Notes under the pieces: model-generated
What the model was told of the DNA's origin: nothing
The model's input: the letters and a program-made list of their open reading frames with translations, nothing else
The model's database searches: none
Translations under genes and position numbers: made by a program
Assembly: GCA_017449025.1 (NCBI GenBank)
Contig: JAFSKJ010000059.1
Location: 1 to 52,306 of the forward strand
Length of the DNA stretch: 52,306 nt
Direction of reading: 5' to 3'
From: Prevotella sp.
GTDB taxonomy: Bacteria; Bacteroidota; Bacteroidia; Bacteroidales; Bacteroidaceae
In this document: piece after piece, positions 1 to 6,811 of the stretch
Layout of the letters: each line of letters starts with the position of its first letter
How positions within the stretch are numbered: the first letter of the stretch is position 1

Positions 1-88
1 GCTCGCGGCGCAGCATCAGCGTGTAGGGCAGGTAGAGCAGTGTGAGCACCAACGCCGACTTCAGGGTATAGACAAGCAATATGTTCAT
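1..88 (-). CDS. BlaR1-type M56 peptidase sensor, N-terminal fragment
   Basis: This gene runs off the left edge, so only about 29 N-terminal residues are visible. They start MNILLVYTLKSALVLTLLYL, a hydrophobic first membrane helix followed by a basic RR turn, as in M56/BlaR1 membrane metalloprotease sensors. The zinc-binding HExxH region lies outside the window. It sits 17 bases downstream of the BlaI-type repressor on the same strand, which is the usual repressor-sensor order in Bacteroidota. The M56 call rests mainly on this context and the helix, so it is moderate. Confidence 0.6.
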   Translation of the reverse strand, partial: MNILLVYTLKSALVLTLLYLPYTLMLRRE

Positions 89-105
89 TTGCGATTTACG
101 ATTTT

Positions 106-489
106 CTATTTACTATTTTCAACATCCTCCAGCAACGCCTTGATGTCGTCTTCCGTCAGTTGCTCCTCCTCCACGAAGAAGCAGAGCATCTTCTTGATGC
201 TGCCGCCGAAGAAGTCCTTCTTCACTTCCTGCATGGCATGTCGCGTGTATTCGGCCCGCGTCACCTTGGCCACGTACTGGTGGGTCTTGCCCTCGCCTTT
301 GTTCTTGAAGTAGTCCACAAAGCCCTTCTCGCGCAGCACCTTCAAATAGGTGGCCACGGTGGTATAGGCGGGCTTCGGCTCTTCCCACCGCTCCAGGATG
401 TCCCATGCGCAGGCGGCGTGACCCAAGTCCCAGAGTATGGTCATCAGCTGGAACTCGGTCTTGGTCAGTGTCTGTTCGTTCTTCTTCAT
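106..489 (-). CDS. BlaI/MecI/CopY-family transcriptional repressor
   Basis: A 127-residue penicillinase-repressor family protein. The winged helix occupies roughly residues 8-75 (LTKTEFQLMTILWDLGHA, then TTVATYLKVLREKGFV), the usual BlaI spacing of the wHTH and recognition helix. The C-terminal third (KKDFFGGSIKKMLCFFVEE) matches the dimerisation helices. In this family the paired M56 membrane protease cleaves the repressor after sensing envelope damage or a beta-lactam. That partner begins 17 bases downstream. The ATG at 489 gives the standard family length. No beta-lactamase is visible in the window, so the regulon is unknown; many Bacteroidota BlaI/M56 pairs are not tied to resistance. Confidence 0.9.
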   Translation of the reverse strand: MKKNEQTLTKTEFQLMTILWDLGHAACAWDILERWEEPKPAYTTVATYLKVLREKGFVDYFKNKGEGKTHQYVAKVTRAEYTRHAMQEVKKDFFGGSIKKMLCFFVEEEQLTEDDIKALLEDVENSK

Positions 490-611
490 CGCCGTAAGGT
501 TTTTCTCGGTGCAAAGAAAGCGGAAAATAGTGAATCTCGCAACATTCCGATATACCTTTCTGCCCCACCCCTCCCCTTTTTAACCTTTATTCTTAGAAAT
601 GCAACAACTAT

Positions 612-630
612 TTACAATAGTATATTGTCA
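612..630. promoter_or_regulatory. Inverted repeat between cobT and the BlaI gene
   Basis: TTACAATA and TATTGTCA flank three bases and pair at 7 of 8 positions. BlaI/MecI operators are AT-rich dyads containing ACA/TGT, so this could be an operator. It lies about 120 bases upstream of the repressor start, and a plausible minus-strand -7 box (CAAAGAAA on the plus strand, 512-519) lies nearer the gene. Operator function is therefore only a guess. Confidence 0.25.
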
Positions 631-673
631 GTCATCGAAGAAAGCGTGCCGTGGGTGTTCTTACGCGCCTTGC

Positions 674-1717
674 TTAGAAGTATTTGGTGATGTTGGCATT
701 GGAGAAGTTGTTCATCTCGTTGACCATGCGTACTGCGGAGTCCACTATTGGGTAAGCGCACAAAGCTCCCGTGCCTTCGCCAAGACGCAGCCCAAGCGAG
801 AGCAGTGGCTTGGCGCCCATATATTCGAGCATGCTTCTGTGGGCTTTCTCATCGCCAGAGTGAGTGAATATCATATAGTTCTTGGCCTGCGGATACATTT
901 CGAGTGCGGCCATGGCACAAGCCGACATAATGAAGCCGTCGACGAGCACAATCATCTTGCGCTCTGCGCCGCGCAGCATGGCTCCTATTGCCGTTACCAT
1001 CTCGTAGCCACCGAAATATCTGATTATGTTTTCTGTCGACAAGTCGCCTATGGCCATGAAACGCTGCAAGGCTTCATCCAGCACGTAGAGCTTGTGGCTT
1101 ATGCCGCGTTTGTCGAGACCTGAGCCGGCTCCTACGCACTCTTGCAAGGGTATGCTGGCGAAGAGGCTGAGCCAGATGCTCGACGGCGAGGTGTTGCCTA
1201 TGCCCATCTCTCCTATCGCCAGAATATTGCATCCTTCGGCTGCACACTCGTCAACAAGCATGCTGCCTGTGTCTATGGCGCGGTTGAACTGCATGTCATT
1301 CATGGCAGCCTTGTAGAGGAAGTTATTGGTGCCACGGGCTATCTTCATGTCGATGATACCCTGCGTGGTGCTCAGGTCGTAGTCAACACCTACGTCTACG
1401 ATGCGGAGTTTGAAGCCGTGCTGCCGGCAGAACATGTTGACGCCGCCGCCGCCACGGGTGAAGTTCTTCATCTGCTGCCACGTAACCTCACGCGGTGACA
1501 GGCTGACGCCCTCGCGCTCTATGCCGTGGTCGCCACCCAACAGCAGGTGGCAGGGATGTGTGAGCCTGGGTGTCAGCGTCTGTTGCACCATGCATATCTG
1601 AAAGGCCAGCTCTTCCAGCATTCCCAGTGCCCCCTTGGGCTTGTTCAGGTTGTCAATCTTTTCCCTGATGCTTTCTGCCATCGCGGTGTCTGGAACTGTT
1701 ATGTTGAATGTCCTCAT
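674..1717 (-). CDS. cobT: Nicotinate-nucleotide--dimethylbenzimidazole phosphoribosyltransferase
   Basis: A 347-residue protein, about the family length. It activates the lower-ligand base (dimethylbenzimidazole or another base) to alpha-ribazole phosphate from nicotinate mononucleotide, for nucleotide-loop assembly of cobamides. Seen in the sequence: the GGDHGIEREGVS segment near residues 61-72, GEMGIGNTSPSS near 170, and the C-terminal RLGEGTGA in which Glu314 corresponds to the catalytic glutamate of the family. It starts 7 bases after the cobU stop, so the two are surely co-transcribed. cobS (cobalamin synthase) and cobC are not next to it here. The next gene downstream is the unrelated BlaI repressor. 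Confidence 0.95.
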   Translation of the reverse strand: MRTFNITVPDTAMAESIREKIDNLNKPKGALGMLEELAFQICMVQQTLTPRLTHPCHLLLGGDHGIEREGVSLSPREVTWQQMKNFTRGGGGVNMFCRQHGFKLRIVDVGVDYDLSTTQGIIDMKIARGTNNFLYKAAMNDMQFNRAIDTGSMLVDECAAEGCNILAIGEMGIGNTSPSSIWLSLFASIPLQECVGAGSGLDKRGISHKLYVLDEALQRFMAIGDLSTENIIRYFGGYEMVTAIGAMLRGAERKMIVLVDGFIMSACAMAALEMYPQAKNYMIFTHSGDEKAHRSMLEYMGAKPLLSLGLRLGEGTGALCAYPIVDSAVRMVNEMNNFSNANITKYF

Positions 1718-1724
1718 GCTCTGT

Positions 1725-2252
1725 TTACTTTATTTTCACTGCTATACCACTTACCATTAGAATCACCTCGTCGGCCTTGGAGGCTACATACTGGTTCATC
1801 CAACCCTGAAGGTCGGTGAACCGCCGCTGGATGGCATTGTCGCTGACGCCGCCCGAGCCAATCTCGTTGGTGACGAAGATAAAGGTGGCATCCTGGCTTG
1901 TAAACCTGTCGAACTCCGCCTTCAACAGGCTCAGTGCCTCGTCAACGGAAGGCTGTTCCCATTCGGCCTTTTCCCTTCTGAAGAAGAAATTTGTGCACCA
2001 AAGTGTTATACAGTCTATTACGGCAACACGACCAGTGAGGTCGTGGCGGCTAAGATACATCTCCTCCTCAACATTAGTCCACTGCGGGCCGCGGCGGCGC
2101 TGGTGAACAGCCACGCGCTGGCGGAACTCATCGTCCCAGACGTGAGCCGTGGCAACATAAACGGGATTGTCAGCCAGCATCAGCGCCATTTCCTCGGCCT
2201 TCTGGCTCTTGCCCGAGCGCTGCCCTCCTGTTATCAGTACTATTTTCCTCAT
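1725..2252 (-). CDS. cobU: Adenosylcobinamide kinase / GTP:adenosylcobinamide-phosphate guanylyltransferase
   Basis: A 175-residue bifunctional cobamide-loop enzyme. It phosphorylates adenosylcobinamide and then transfers GMP to give AdoCbi-GDP. The P-loop GGQRSGKS is at residues 9-16, followed by VYVATAHVWDDEFRQRV with the family's conserved region for the guanylylated histidine. I chose the ATG at 2252 because the longer reading frame (to 2357) adds 35 residues unlike CobU before the conserved MRKIVLITGG start. It is the first gene of a cobU-cobT operon, divergent from ffh across a 166-base gap. I saw no cobalamin riboswitch in that gap. Confidence 0.94.
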   Translation of the reverse strand: MRKIVLITGGQRSGKSQKAEEMALMLADNPVYVATAHVWDDEFRQRVAVHQRRRGPQWTNVEEEMYLSRHDLTGRVAVIDCITLWCTNFFFRREKAEWEQPSVDEALSLLKAEFDRFTSQDATFIFVTNEIGSGGVSDNAIQRRFTDLQGWMNQYVASKADEVILMVSGIAVKIK

Positions 2253-2340
2253 AATCGAGTGCAAAGTTACGCATTTTCTTTCAATTAGCACGCAACAGGT
2301 TAGCTTATTTGTCGGTAAAAAACGAAAAATCGCTAATAAA

Positions 2341-2372
2341 TTTGGCTGTTTGCACACTTCTTAGTACCTTTG
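2341..2372 (+). promoter_or_regulatory. Bacteroidota-type promoter for ffh
   Basis: TTTG at 2341-2344, a 20-base spacer, then TACCTTTG at 2365-2372. This matches the phylum's primary-sigma consensus. It leaves a leader of about 40 bases before the ffh ATG. Confidence 0.75.
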
Positions 2373-2418
2373 CACCTCAATAAGAGAATTGTAAAACGTA
2401 GAATAGAAAGCAACTCAG

Positions 2419-3765
2419 ATGTTCGAGAATTTGTCAGAGAGACTTGAACGGTCGTTCAAGATACTTAAGGGTGAAGGGAAAATCACCGAGATCAATGTGG
2501 CCGAAACCCTGAAGGACGTGCGCCGTGCACTGCTCGACGCCGATGTCAACTACAAGGTGGCCAAGCAGTTTACCGACACAGTGAAGCAGAAGGCAATGGG
2601 CATGAACGTGCTCACCGCCGTGAAGCCCAGCCAGCTGATGGTAAAGATAGTCCACGACGAGCTTACCGAGCTTATGGGCGGCAAAGCCGTTGACATGAAA
2701 CTGGAGTCACGACCGGCCGTCATCCTTATGTCTGGACTACAAGGTTCGGGTAAGACCACGTTCACCGGCAAGCTTGCCAATATGCTCAAGACCCGACAGC
2801 ACAAGAACCCGCTGCTCGTGGCTTGCGACGTCTACCGTCCGGCTGCCATAGAGCAGCTGAAGGTGGTGGGTCAGACTGCCGGCTGCGACGTCTATACCGA
2901 AGAGGGAAACAAAGACGTGGTGGCCATAGCACAGAACGCCATCAGAAAGGCAAAGCAGGAGTCGTACAATGTGGTAATCGTCGACACCGCCGGACGCTTG
3001 GCCGTAGACGAGCAGATGATGGACGAGATCTTCCGCCTGAAACAGGCCATCAACCCCGATGAGACTCTTTTCGTGGTCGATGCCATGACAGGCCAGGATG
3101 CCGTGAACACTGCCAAGGAGTTTAACGACCGCCTCGACTACGACGGCGTGGTGCTCACCAAGCTCGACGGCGACACCCGCGGCGGTGCAGCCCTCTCCAT
3201 ACGCACCGTTGTCAGCAAGCCCATCAAGTTTGTGGGTACGGGCGAGAAGATGGAGGCCATCGACGTGTTCCACCCCGAGCGCATGGCAGACCGCATACTC
3301 GGCATGGGCGACGTGGTCTCTCTTGTGGAGCGGGCACAGATGCAGTTCGACGAAGAGGAAGCCAAGAAGTTGGAAAAGAAAATACGCAAGAACAAGTTCG
3401 ACTTCGACGACTTCATGGGACAGATACAGCAGATAAAGAAGATGGGTAACATCAAGGAGCTGGCATCGATGATTCCCGGAGTGGGCAAGCAGATAAAAGA
3501 CCTCGACATTGACGACAACGCCTTCAAGAGCATTGAGGCTATCATCAACTCAATGACGCCCAAGGAGCGCCAAAACCCTGACATCATAAACCAAAGCCGC
3601 CGCCTGCGCATTGCACGCGGCTCCGGCACCAAGATAGAAGACGTGAACCGCCTGATGAAGCAGTTCGACCAGACGCGCAAGATGATGAAGATGGTCAGCG
3701 GCATGGGGTCGTCGAAGATGGCACAGATGGCTGCGGCCATGAAGGGGAAAATGCCAAGGATGTAA
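2419..3765 (+). CDS. ffh: Signal recognition particle protein Ffh (SRP54)
   Basis: A 448-residue SRP GTPase that binds signal peptides of nascent membrane and secreted proteins together with 4.5S RNA and delivers them to FtsY. The N domain is residues 1-90. The G domain has GLQGSGKTT near 105, DTAGRLAVDEQM near 190 and TKLDGDTRGG near 248. The M domain follows from about 300 and ends in a methionine-rich tail (MMKMVSGMGSSKMAQM). The length is normal. A clear Bacteroidota promoter lies 47 bases upstream. folD follows after 47 bases and may be co-transcribed. Confidence 0.98.
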   Translation: MFENLSERLERSFKILKGEGKITEINVAETLKDVRRALLDADVNYKVAKQFTDTVKQKAMGMNVLTAVKPSQLMVKIVHDELTELMGGKAVDMKLESRPAVILMSGLQGSGKTTFTGKLANMLKTRQHKNPLLVACDVYRPAAIEQLKVVGQTAGCDVYTEEGNKDVVAIAQNAIRKAKQESYNVVIVDTAGRLAVDEQMMDEIFRLKQAINPDETLFVVDAMTGQDAVNTAKEFNDRLDYDGVVLTKLDGDTRGGAALSIRTVVSKPIKFVGTGEKMEAIDVFHPERMADRILGMGDVVSLVERAQMQFDEEEAKKLEKKIRKNKFDFDDFMGQIQQIKKMGNIKELASMIPGVGKQIKDLDIDDNAFKSIEAIINSMTPKERQNPDIINQSRRLRIARGSGTKIEDVNRLMKQFDQTRKMMKMVSGMGSSKMAQMAAAMKGKMPRM

Positions 3766-3812
3766 GAAGCTGGAAGTATGCAACCAAACAAATTTATTAA
3801 GAAGTAAGCAAT

Positions 3813-4691
3813 ATGCAGATAATCGACGGAAAAGCTACGGCATCGGCCATAAAGGCTGAAATTGCCGAAGAGGTGAAGAGCATTGTCTCACGCGGCGGAA
3901 AGCAGCCCCATCTGGCTGCTGTGCTGGTGGGTCACGACGGCGGCTCGGAGACGTATGTAAAAAACAAGGTGCTTGCGTGCGAAGCCTGCGGGTTCAAGTC
4001 AACGCTCATACGCTATGAGGACAACGTCACAGAGGAGGAGCTCCTTGAGTGTGTGTCGCGACTGAACAGCGACGACGATGTAGATGGCTTCATAGTACAG
4101 CTGCCACTGCCTAAGCACATCGACGAGCAGAAGATTATCGAGGCCATCGACTACAGGAAGGATGTCGACGGATTCCACCCCATCAACGTGGGTCGCATGG
4201 CCATCGGACTGCCCTGCTTCATCTCGGCCACGCCTCTGGGCATCATGACCCTTCTGCAGCGCTACGGCATCAAGACGTCAGGCAAGAAGTGTGTAGTGCT
4301 CGGGCGCTCCAACATCGTAGGCAAGCCCATGGCACAGCTCATGATGCAGAAGCAGTATGGCGATGCAACGGTCACCGTGTGCCACTCCCACTCTGCCACT
4401 CTCAAGGAAGAGTGCCGCGAGGCAGACATTATTATTGCCGCCATCGGACAGCCCGACTTCGTGACTGCCGACATGGTGAAGCCCGGAGCAGTGATTATCG
4501 ACGTAGGCACCACACGCGTGCCCGATGCCACACGCAAGAGCGGCTTCCGTCTCAATGGCGACGTGAAGTTCGACGAGGTGGCACCACTCTGCTCTTTCAT
4601 CACACCAGTGCCAGGAGGCGTAGGCCCCATGACCATCTGTTCGCTGATGAAGAACACCCTCGCCGCAGGCAAGAAGGAATACTATAAATGA
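3813..4691 (+). CDS. folD: Bifunctional methylenetetrahydrofolate dehydrogenase/cyclohydrolase
   Basis: A 292-residue cytosolic enzyme that interconverts 5,10-methylene-, methenyl- and 10-formyl-THF with NADP. The SETYVKNK motif (residues 45-52) carries the catalytic Tyr and Lys. [12 protein letters not shown], the dinucleotide-binding [11 protein letters not shown] and the C-terminal [10 protein letters not shown] signature are all present. Length and domain order are standard. Its TGA overlaps the ATG of the following small gene in an ATGA arrangement, which implies translational coupling. Confidence 0.97.
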   Translation: MQIIDGKATASAIKAEIAEEVKSIVSRGGKQPHLAAVLVGHDGGSETYVKNKVLACEACGFKSTLIRYEDNVTEEELLECVSRLNSDDDVDGFIVQLPLPKHIDEQKIIEAIDYRKDVDGFHPINVGRMAIGLPCFISATPLGIMTLLQRYGIKTSGKKCVVLGRSNIVGKPMAQLMMQKQYGDATVTVCHSHSATLKEECREADIIIAAIGQPDFVTADMVKPGAVIIDVGTTRVPDATRKSGFRLNGDVKFDEVAPLCSFITPVPGGVGPMTICSLMKNTLAAGKKEYYK

Positions 4692-4867
4692 CTGCACAGG
4701 AGTTTTACGAACAGGGCAACGAGGCGCGCAGGCACGGCCTGTGGCACGAGGCCATCAACAGCTACATACAAGCCATCGAGCTCGACCCGGAGAGTCCGGC
4801 TGTAGAAGCCAAGCGGATGTTAGACGACATCTTGGCTTTCTACTGCAAGGACATGTATAACCCATAG
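4688..4867 (+). CDS. Small TPR-like protein, 59 residues
   Basis: Begins [20 protein letters not shown] and continues [18 protein letters not shown]. This is one tetratricopeptide-like helical hairpin (A-x-Y at the end of helix B, then DPESP), followed by a short helix ending FYCKDMYNP. Its ATG lies inside the folD stop (ATGA), so it is almost certainly translated with folD. At 59 residues it falls under common gene-calling cut-offs. No specific function can be assigned. A single TPR hairpin suggests a small peptide-binding or scaffolding role, and the coupling to folD may simply reflect a conserved gene order. Confidence 0.75.
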   Translation: MTAQEFYEQGNEARRHGLWHEAINSYIQAIELDPESPAVEAKRMLDDILAFYCKDMYNP

Positions 4868-4960
4868 ATCAAAAACCTTATCGAAAACACATCGGATTTT
4901 CCCTTTTTCTTGTCCGACCTTACACTTTTCAACCGTGAAACATTGAGGCCTCATTTGTAG

Positions 4961-5034
4961 AGTGGCACTTTACGACGCTAAAGTGGCACTTTTTTGAAAT
5001 TAAGTGCCACTTTACGGTCGTAAAGTGCCACTCT
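4961..5034. repeat. Cluster of palindromic GTGSCAC repeats
   Basis: Four units occur: AGTGGCACTTTACG (4961-4974), TAAAGTGGCACTTTT (4979-4993), AAGTGCCACTTTACG (5002-5016) and CGTAAAGTGCCACTC (5019-5033). The last two form an inverted pair around GT. The same unit makes the tandem array at 23639-23735. Both clusters lie directly upstream of sugar-uptake or sugar-kinase promoters. Confidence 0.85.
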
Positions 5035-5121
5035 GTGGAAGAGGCATGTTTCACGCCATTTTTATACGTGTCCGAATTGTCTGTGAAAAGTGTCATTTCG
5101 TACGTGCGCGCTTAGATTGTG

Positions 5122-5146
5122 GTGGGCGAGGGATGCCCCGCGTTCC
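5122..5146. repeat. Short GC-rich element, copy 1
   Basis: GTGGGCGAGGG followed by ATGCCCCGCGTTCC. It resembles 38094-38117 (TGCGGGCGAGGG then CGCCCGCGCTCC), and both follow ATTGTG. The GGGC/GCCC arms could form a small hairpin. Probably a dispersed intergenic repeat of this lineage. Confidence 0.5.
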
Positions 5147-5264
5147 AAACATCACCCTCCTGTCAATAGGAGTTGAGGGGAAGGTGGGAGTTGAGCAAGA
5201 CGACACAATAAGATAATCCATAAAAATACTGAGAAATTATAGGTTTTTATTGAAAAAGATGTAG

Positions 5265-5272
5265 TATCTTTG
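5265..5272 (+). promoter_or_regulatory. -7 box upstream of the sugar transporter
   Basis: TATCTTTG at 5265-5272. The -33 element is poorly matched (AT-rich, near 5241-5252). Transcription would begin close to the ATG at 5281, which favours the in-frame ATG at 5305 as the real start. Confidence 0.6.
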
Positions 5273-5280
5273 CACCGTGA

Positions 5281-6636
5281 ATGAACCAACAATCAAATTT
5301 AATCATGCAAAACAACAACCGTACATTTCTTTATTTCATCTGTGCCGTCTCGGCCATGGGAGGTCTTCTCTTCGGCTACGACTGGGTGGTGATAGGCGGC
5401 GCCAAGCCGTTCTATGAGTTGTTTTTTGGTATTGGCGGCTCTCCGCTGATGCAAGGTCTTGCCATGACCACGGCCTTGGTGGGCTGTTTGTTCGGAGCCA
5501 TGGTGGCCGGTGCTGCCGCCGACCGCTGGGGGCGCAAGCCGCTGCTCATGGTTTCGGCAGTCCTGTTCACGGTGTCAGCCATCGCCACAGGCCTGTTCAA
5601 CGACTTCACCTTATTTAATATAGCTCGATTTATTGGGGGCGTGGGCATTGGTGTGGCTTCGGCCTTGGCGCCGATGTACATTGCCGAGGTTAGTCCCACG
5701 GAGATTCGCGGGCGCATGGTGAGCCTCAACCAGATGACCATAGTGCTTGGCATACTGGCCGCTCAGGTGGTAAACATGATGCTTGCCCGCGACACGTCTG
5801 TTGCCGAGAGCCAGGCGTGGAATGTGGAATGGGGCTGGCGGTGGATGTTCTGGGCAGAGACGCTTCCCGCCGCGCTTTTCCTTGTGTTGAGCTTCTTCAT
5901 TCCTGAGAGTCCTGTCTACTTGAAACTGAAAGCCCTCTCAAGCCAGCCCCAAGGCAGGGATGTAGAGTCGTCCAACGCCGTTTCAGGCAATCAAGCATCC
6001 CCTACTTGGAAGGAGCTTGGCAAGTCCCGCTACCGCCGAGTATTGGTTCTTGGCCTGATTATTGCCGTATTCCAGCAGTGGTGCGGCACTAACGTCATCT
6101 TCAACTATGCTCAGGAGATATTCGTAGGTGCAGGCTTCGATGTCGACGGCATGTTCATCAACATTGTCATTACGGGCATTGCCAATGTTGTGTTCACCAT
6201 TGTAGCCCTATATACCATTGAGAAGTGGGGACGCCGCACGCTAATACTCATCGGTGCCGGAGGCCTCGGACTTATCTACCTTACGCTTGGCACCTGCTAC
6301 CATTTGGGAACCACCGGCATGGCAATGGTAGCCCTGGTGGTTGCTGCCATCTCCGTCTACGCAATGACGTTGGGACCTGTCACGTGGACGCTGCTGGCCG
6401 AGATATTCCCCAACCGCGTTCGCGGCGTTGCCATGGCCACCTGCACCTTTGCGCTGTGGGTGGGCTGCTGCACTCTCACCTTCTCCTTCCCGTCGATGAA
6501 TGCGGCCCTCGGCAGCAGCGGTACGTTCTGGATCTACAGTGGCATCTGCGCCTGTGCCTTCATCTTCCTGTTCCGCAACTGTCCGGAAACCAAGGGTAAG
6601 AGCTTGGAGGAGCTGGAAAGGGAGTTGGCGAATTAA
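5281..6636 (+). CDS. Sugar-porter family MFS transporter (XylE/GLUT-like)
   Basis: A 451-residue, 12-helix inner-membrane sugar:proton symporter of the sugar-porter family. Family signatures are visible: GGLLFGYDWVVIGG in helix 1, DRWGRKP in the loop after helix 2, AEVSPTEIRGR after helix 4, PESPVYL after helix 6, FQQWCGTN in helix 7, and EKWGRRT after helix 8. It ends RNCPETKGKSLEELE. The -7 box ends at 5272, so the ATG at 5305 (MQNNNRTF) is a better start than 5281, where the message would be nearly leaderless. The loop between helices 6 and 7 carries about 30 extra residues (5929-6020) homologous to a segment of the next gene. Substrate unknown; xylose or a similar sugar is plausible. Confidence 0.92.
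   Translation: MNQQSNLIMQNNNRTFLYFICAVSAMGGLLFGYDWVVIGGAKPFYELFFGIGGSPLMQGLAMTTALVGCLFGAMVAGAAADRWGRKPLLMVSAVLFTVSAIATGLFNDFTLFNIARFIGGVGIGVASALAPMYIAEVSPTEIRGRMVSLNQMTIVLGILAAQVVNMMLARDTSVAESQAWNVEWGWRWMFWAETLPAALFLVLSFFIPESPVYLKLKALSSQPQGRDVESSNAVSGNQASPTWKELGKSRYRRVLVLGLIIAVFQQWCGTNVIFNYAQEIFVGAGFDVDGMFINIVITGIANVVFTIVALYTIEKWGRRTLILIGAGGLGLIYLTLGTCYHLGTTGMAMVALVVAAISVYAMTLGPVTWTLLAEIFPNRVRGVAMATCTFALWVGCCTLTFSFPSMNAALGSSGTFWIYSGICACAFIFLFRNCPETKGKSLEELERELAN
5929..6020 (+). repeat. In-frame palindromic insertion element in the MFS gene
   Basis: Encodes KAL-S-P-GR-V...SG-Q-SP-W-ELG, the same peptide pattern as 8491-8590 in the next gene and read in the same frame. The ends are inverted: TCAAGCC...GGCAGGG on the left, CCCCTACTTGG then AAGGAGCTTGG on the right. 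It falls in the cytoplasmic loop after helix 6, where insertions are tolerated. The TIRs are more degraded than in the second copy. Confidence 0.7.
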
Positions 6637-6673
6637 TTATTCAAGTTCGCAAGCTATGAAAAAAAGGTACAGC

Positions 6674-6750
6674 GACGGCCTGAAAGGCCAACAAGCACTT
6701 AGCCCAGGGCAGCGCCATGGACAGTGAGATTTCTGGCCTTACAGGCCGTC
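6674..6750. repeat. Long imperfect hairpin between MFS and DUF5107 genes
   Basis: GACGGCCTGAAAGGCCA (6674-6690) pairs with TGGCCTTACAGGCCGTC (6734-6750) at 16 of 17 positions across a 43-base loop. The loop includes AGCCCAGGGCAGCGCC, a phrase I recognise from dispersed Bacteroidota intergenic elements. It could attenuate or stabilise the message between the two genes. There is no clean T tract. Confidence 0.7.
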
Positions 6751-6811
6751 TTTGCGGAACATGCGAAAGTTGTATTAATTATAGAACATAACTAAAAAGA
6801 ATAACACAAAA

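Larger units (their letters stand above)
4868..5280. other. 413-base intergenic region upstream of the MFS gene
   Basis: I see no convincing gene here. It holds a cluster of four AAGTGGCACTT/AAGTGCCACTT units (4961-5034), a degenerate copy near 5088-5098, a short GC-rich hairpin element (5122-5146) related to one at 38094-38117, and the MFS promoter. The 70-residue frame from 5004 is only a read-through of the repeats. Confidence 0.7.

Noticed and set aside
119-690. Two long frames overlapping the BlaI gene
   Set aside because: They are other-frame readings of a well-supported BlaI repressor and show low-complexity composition.
2253-2418. Cobalamin riboswitch before cobU
   Set aside because: The gap is short and AT-rich with no B12-box-like or long structured segment; only promoter DNA is visible.
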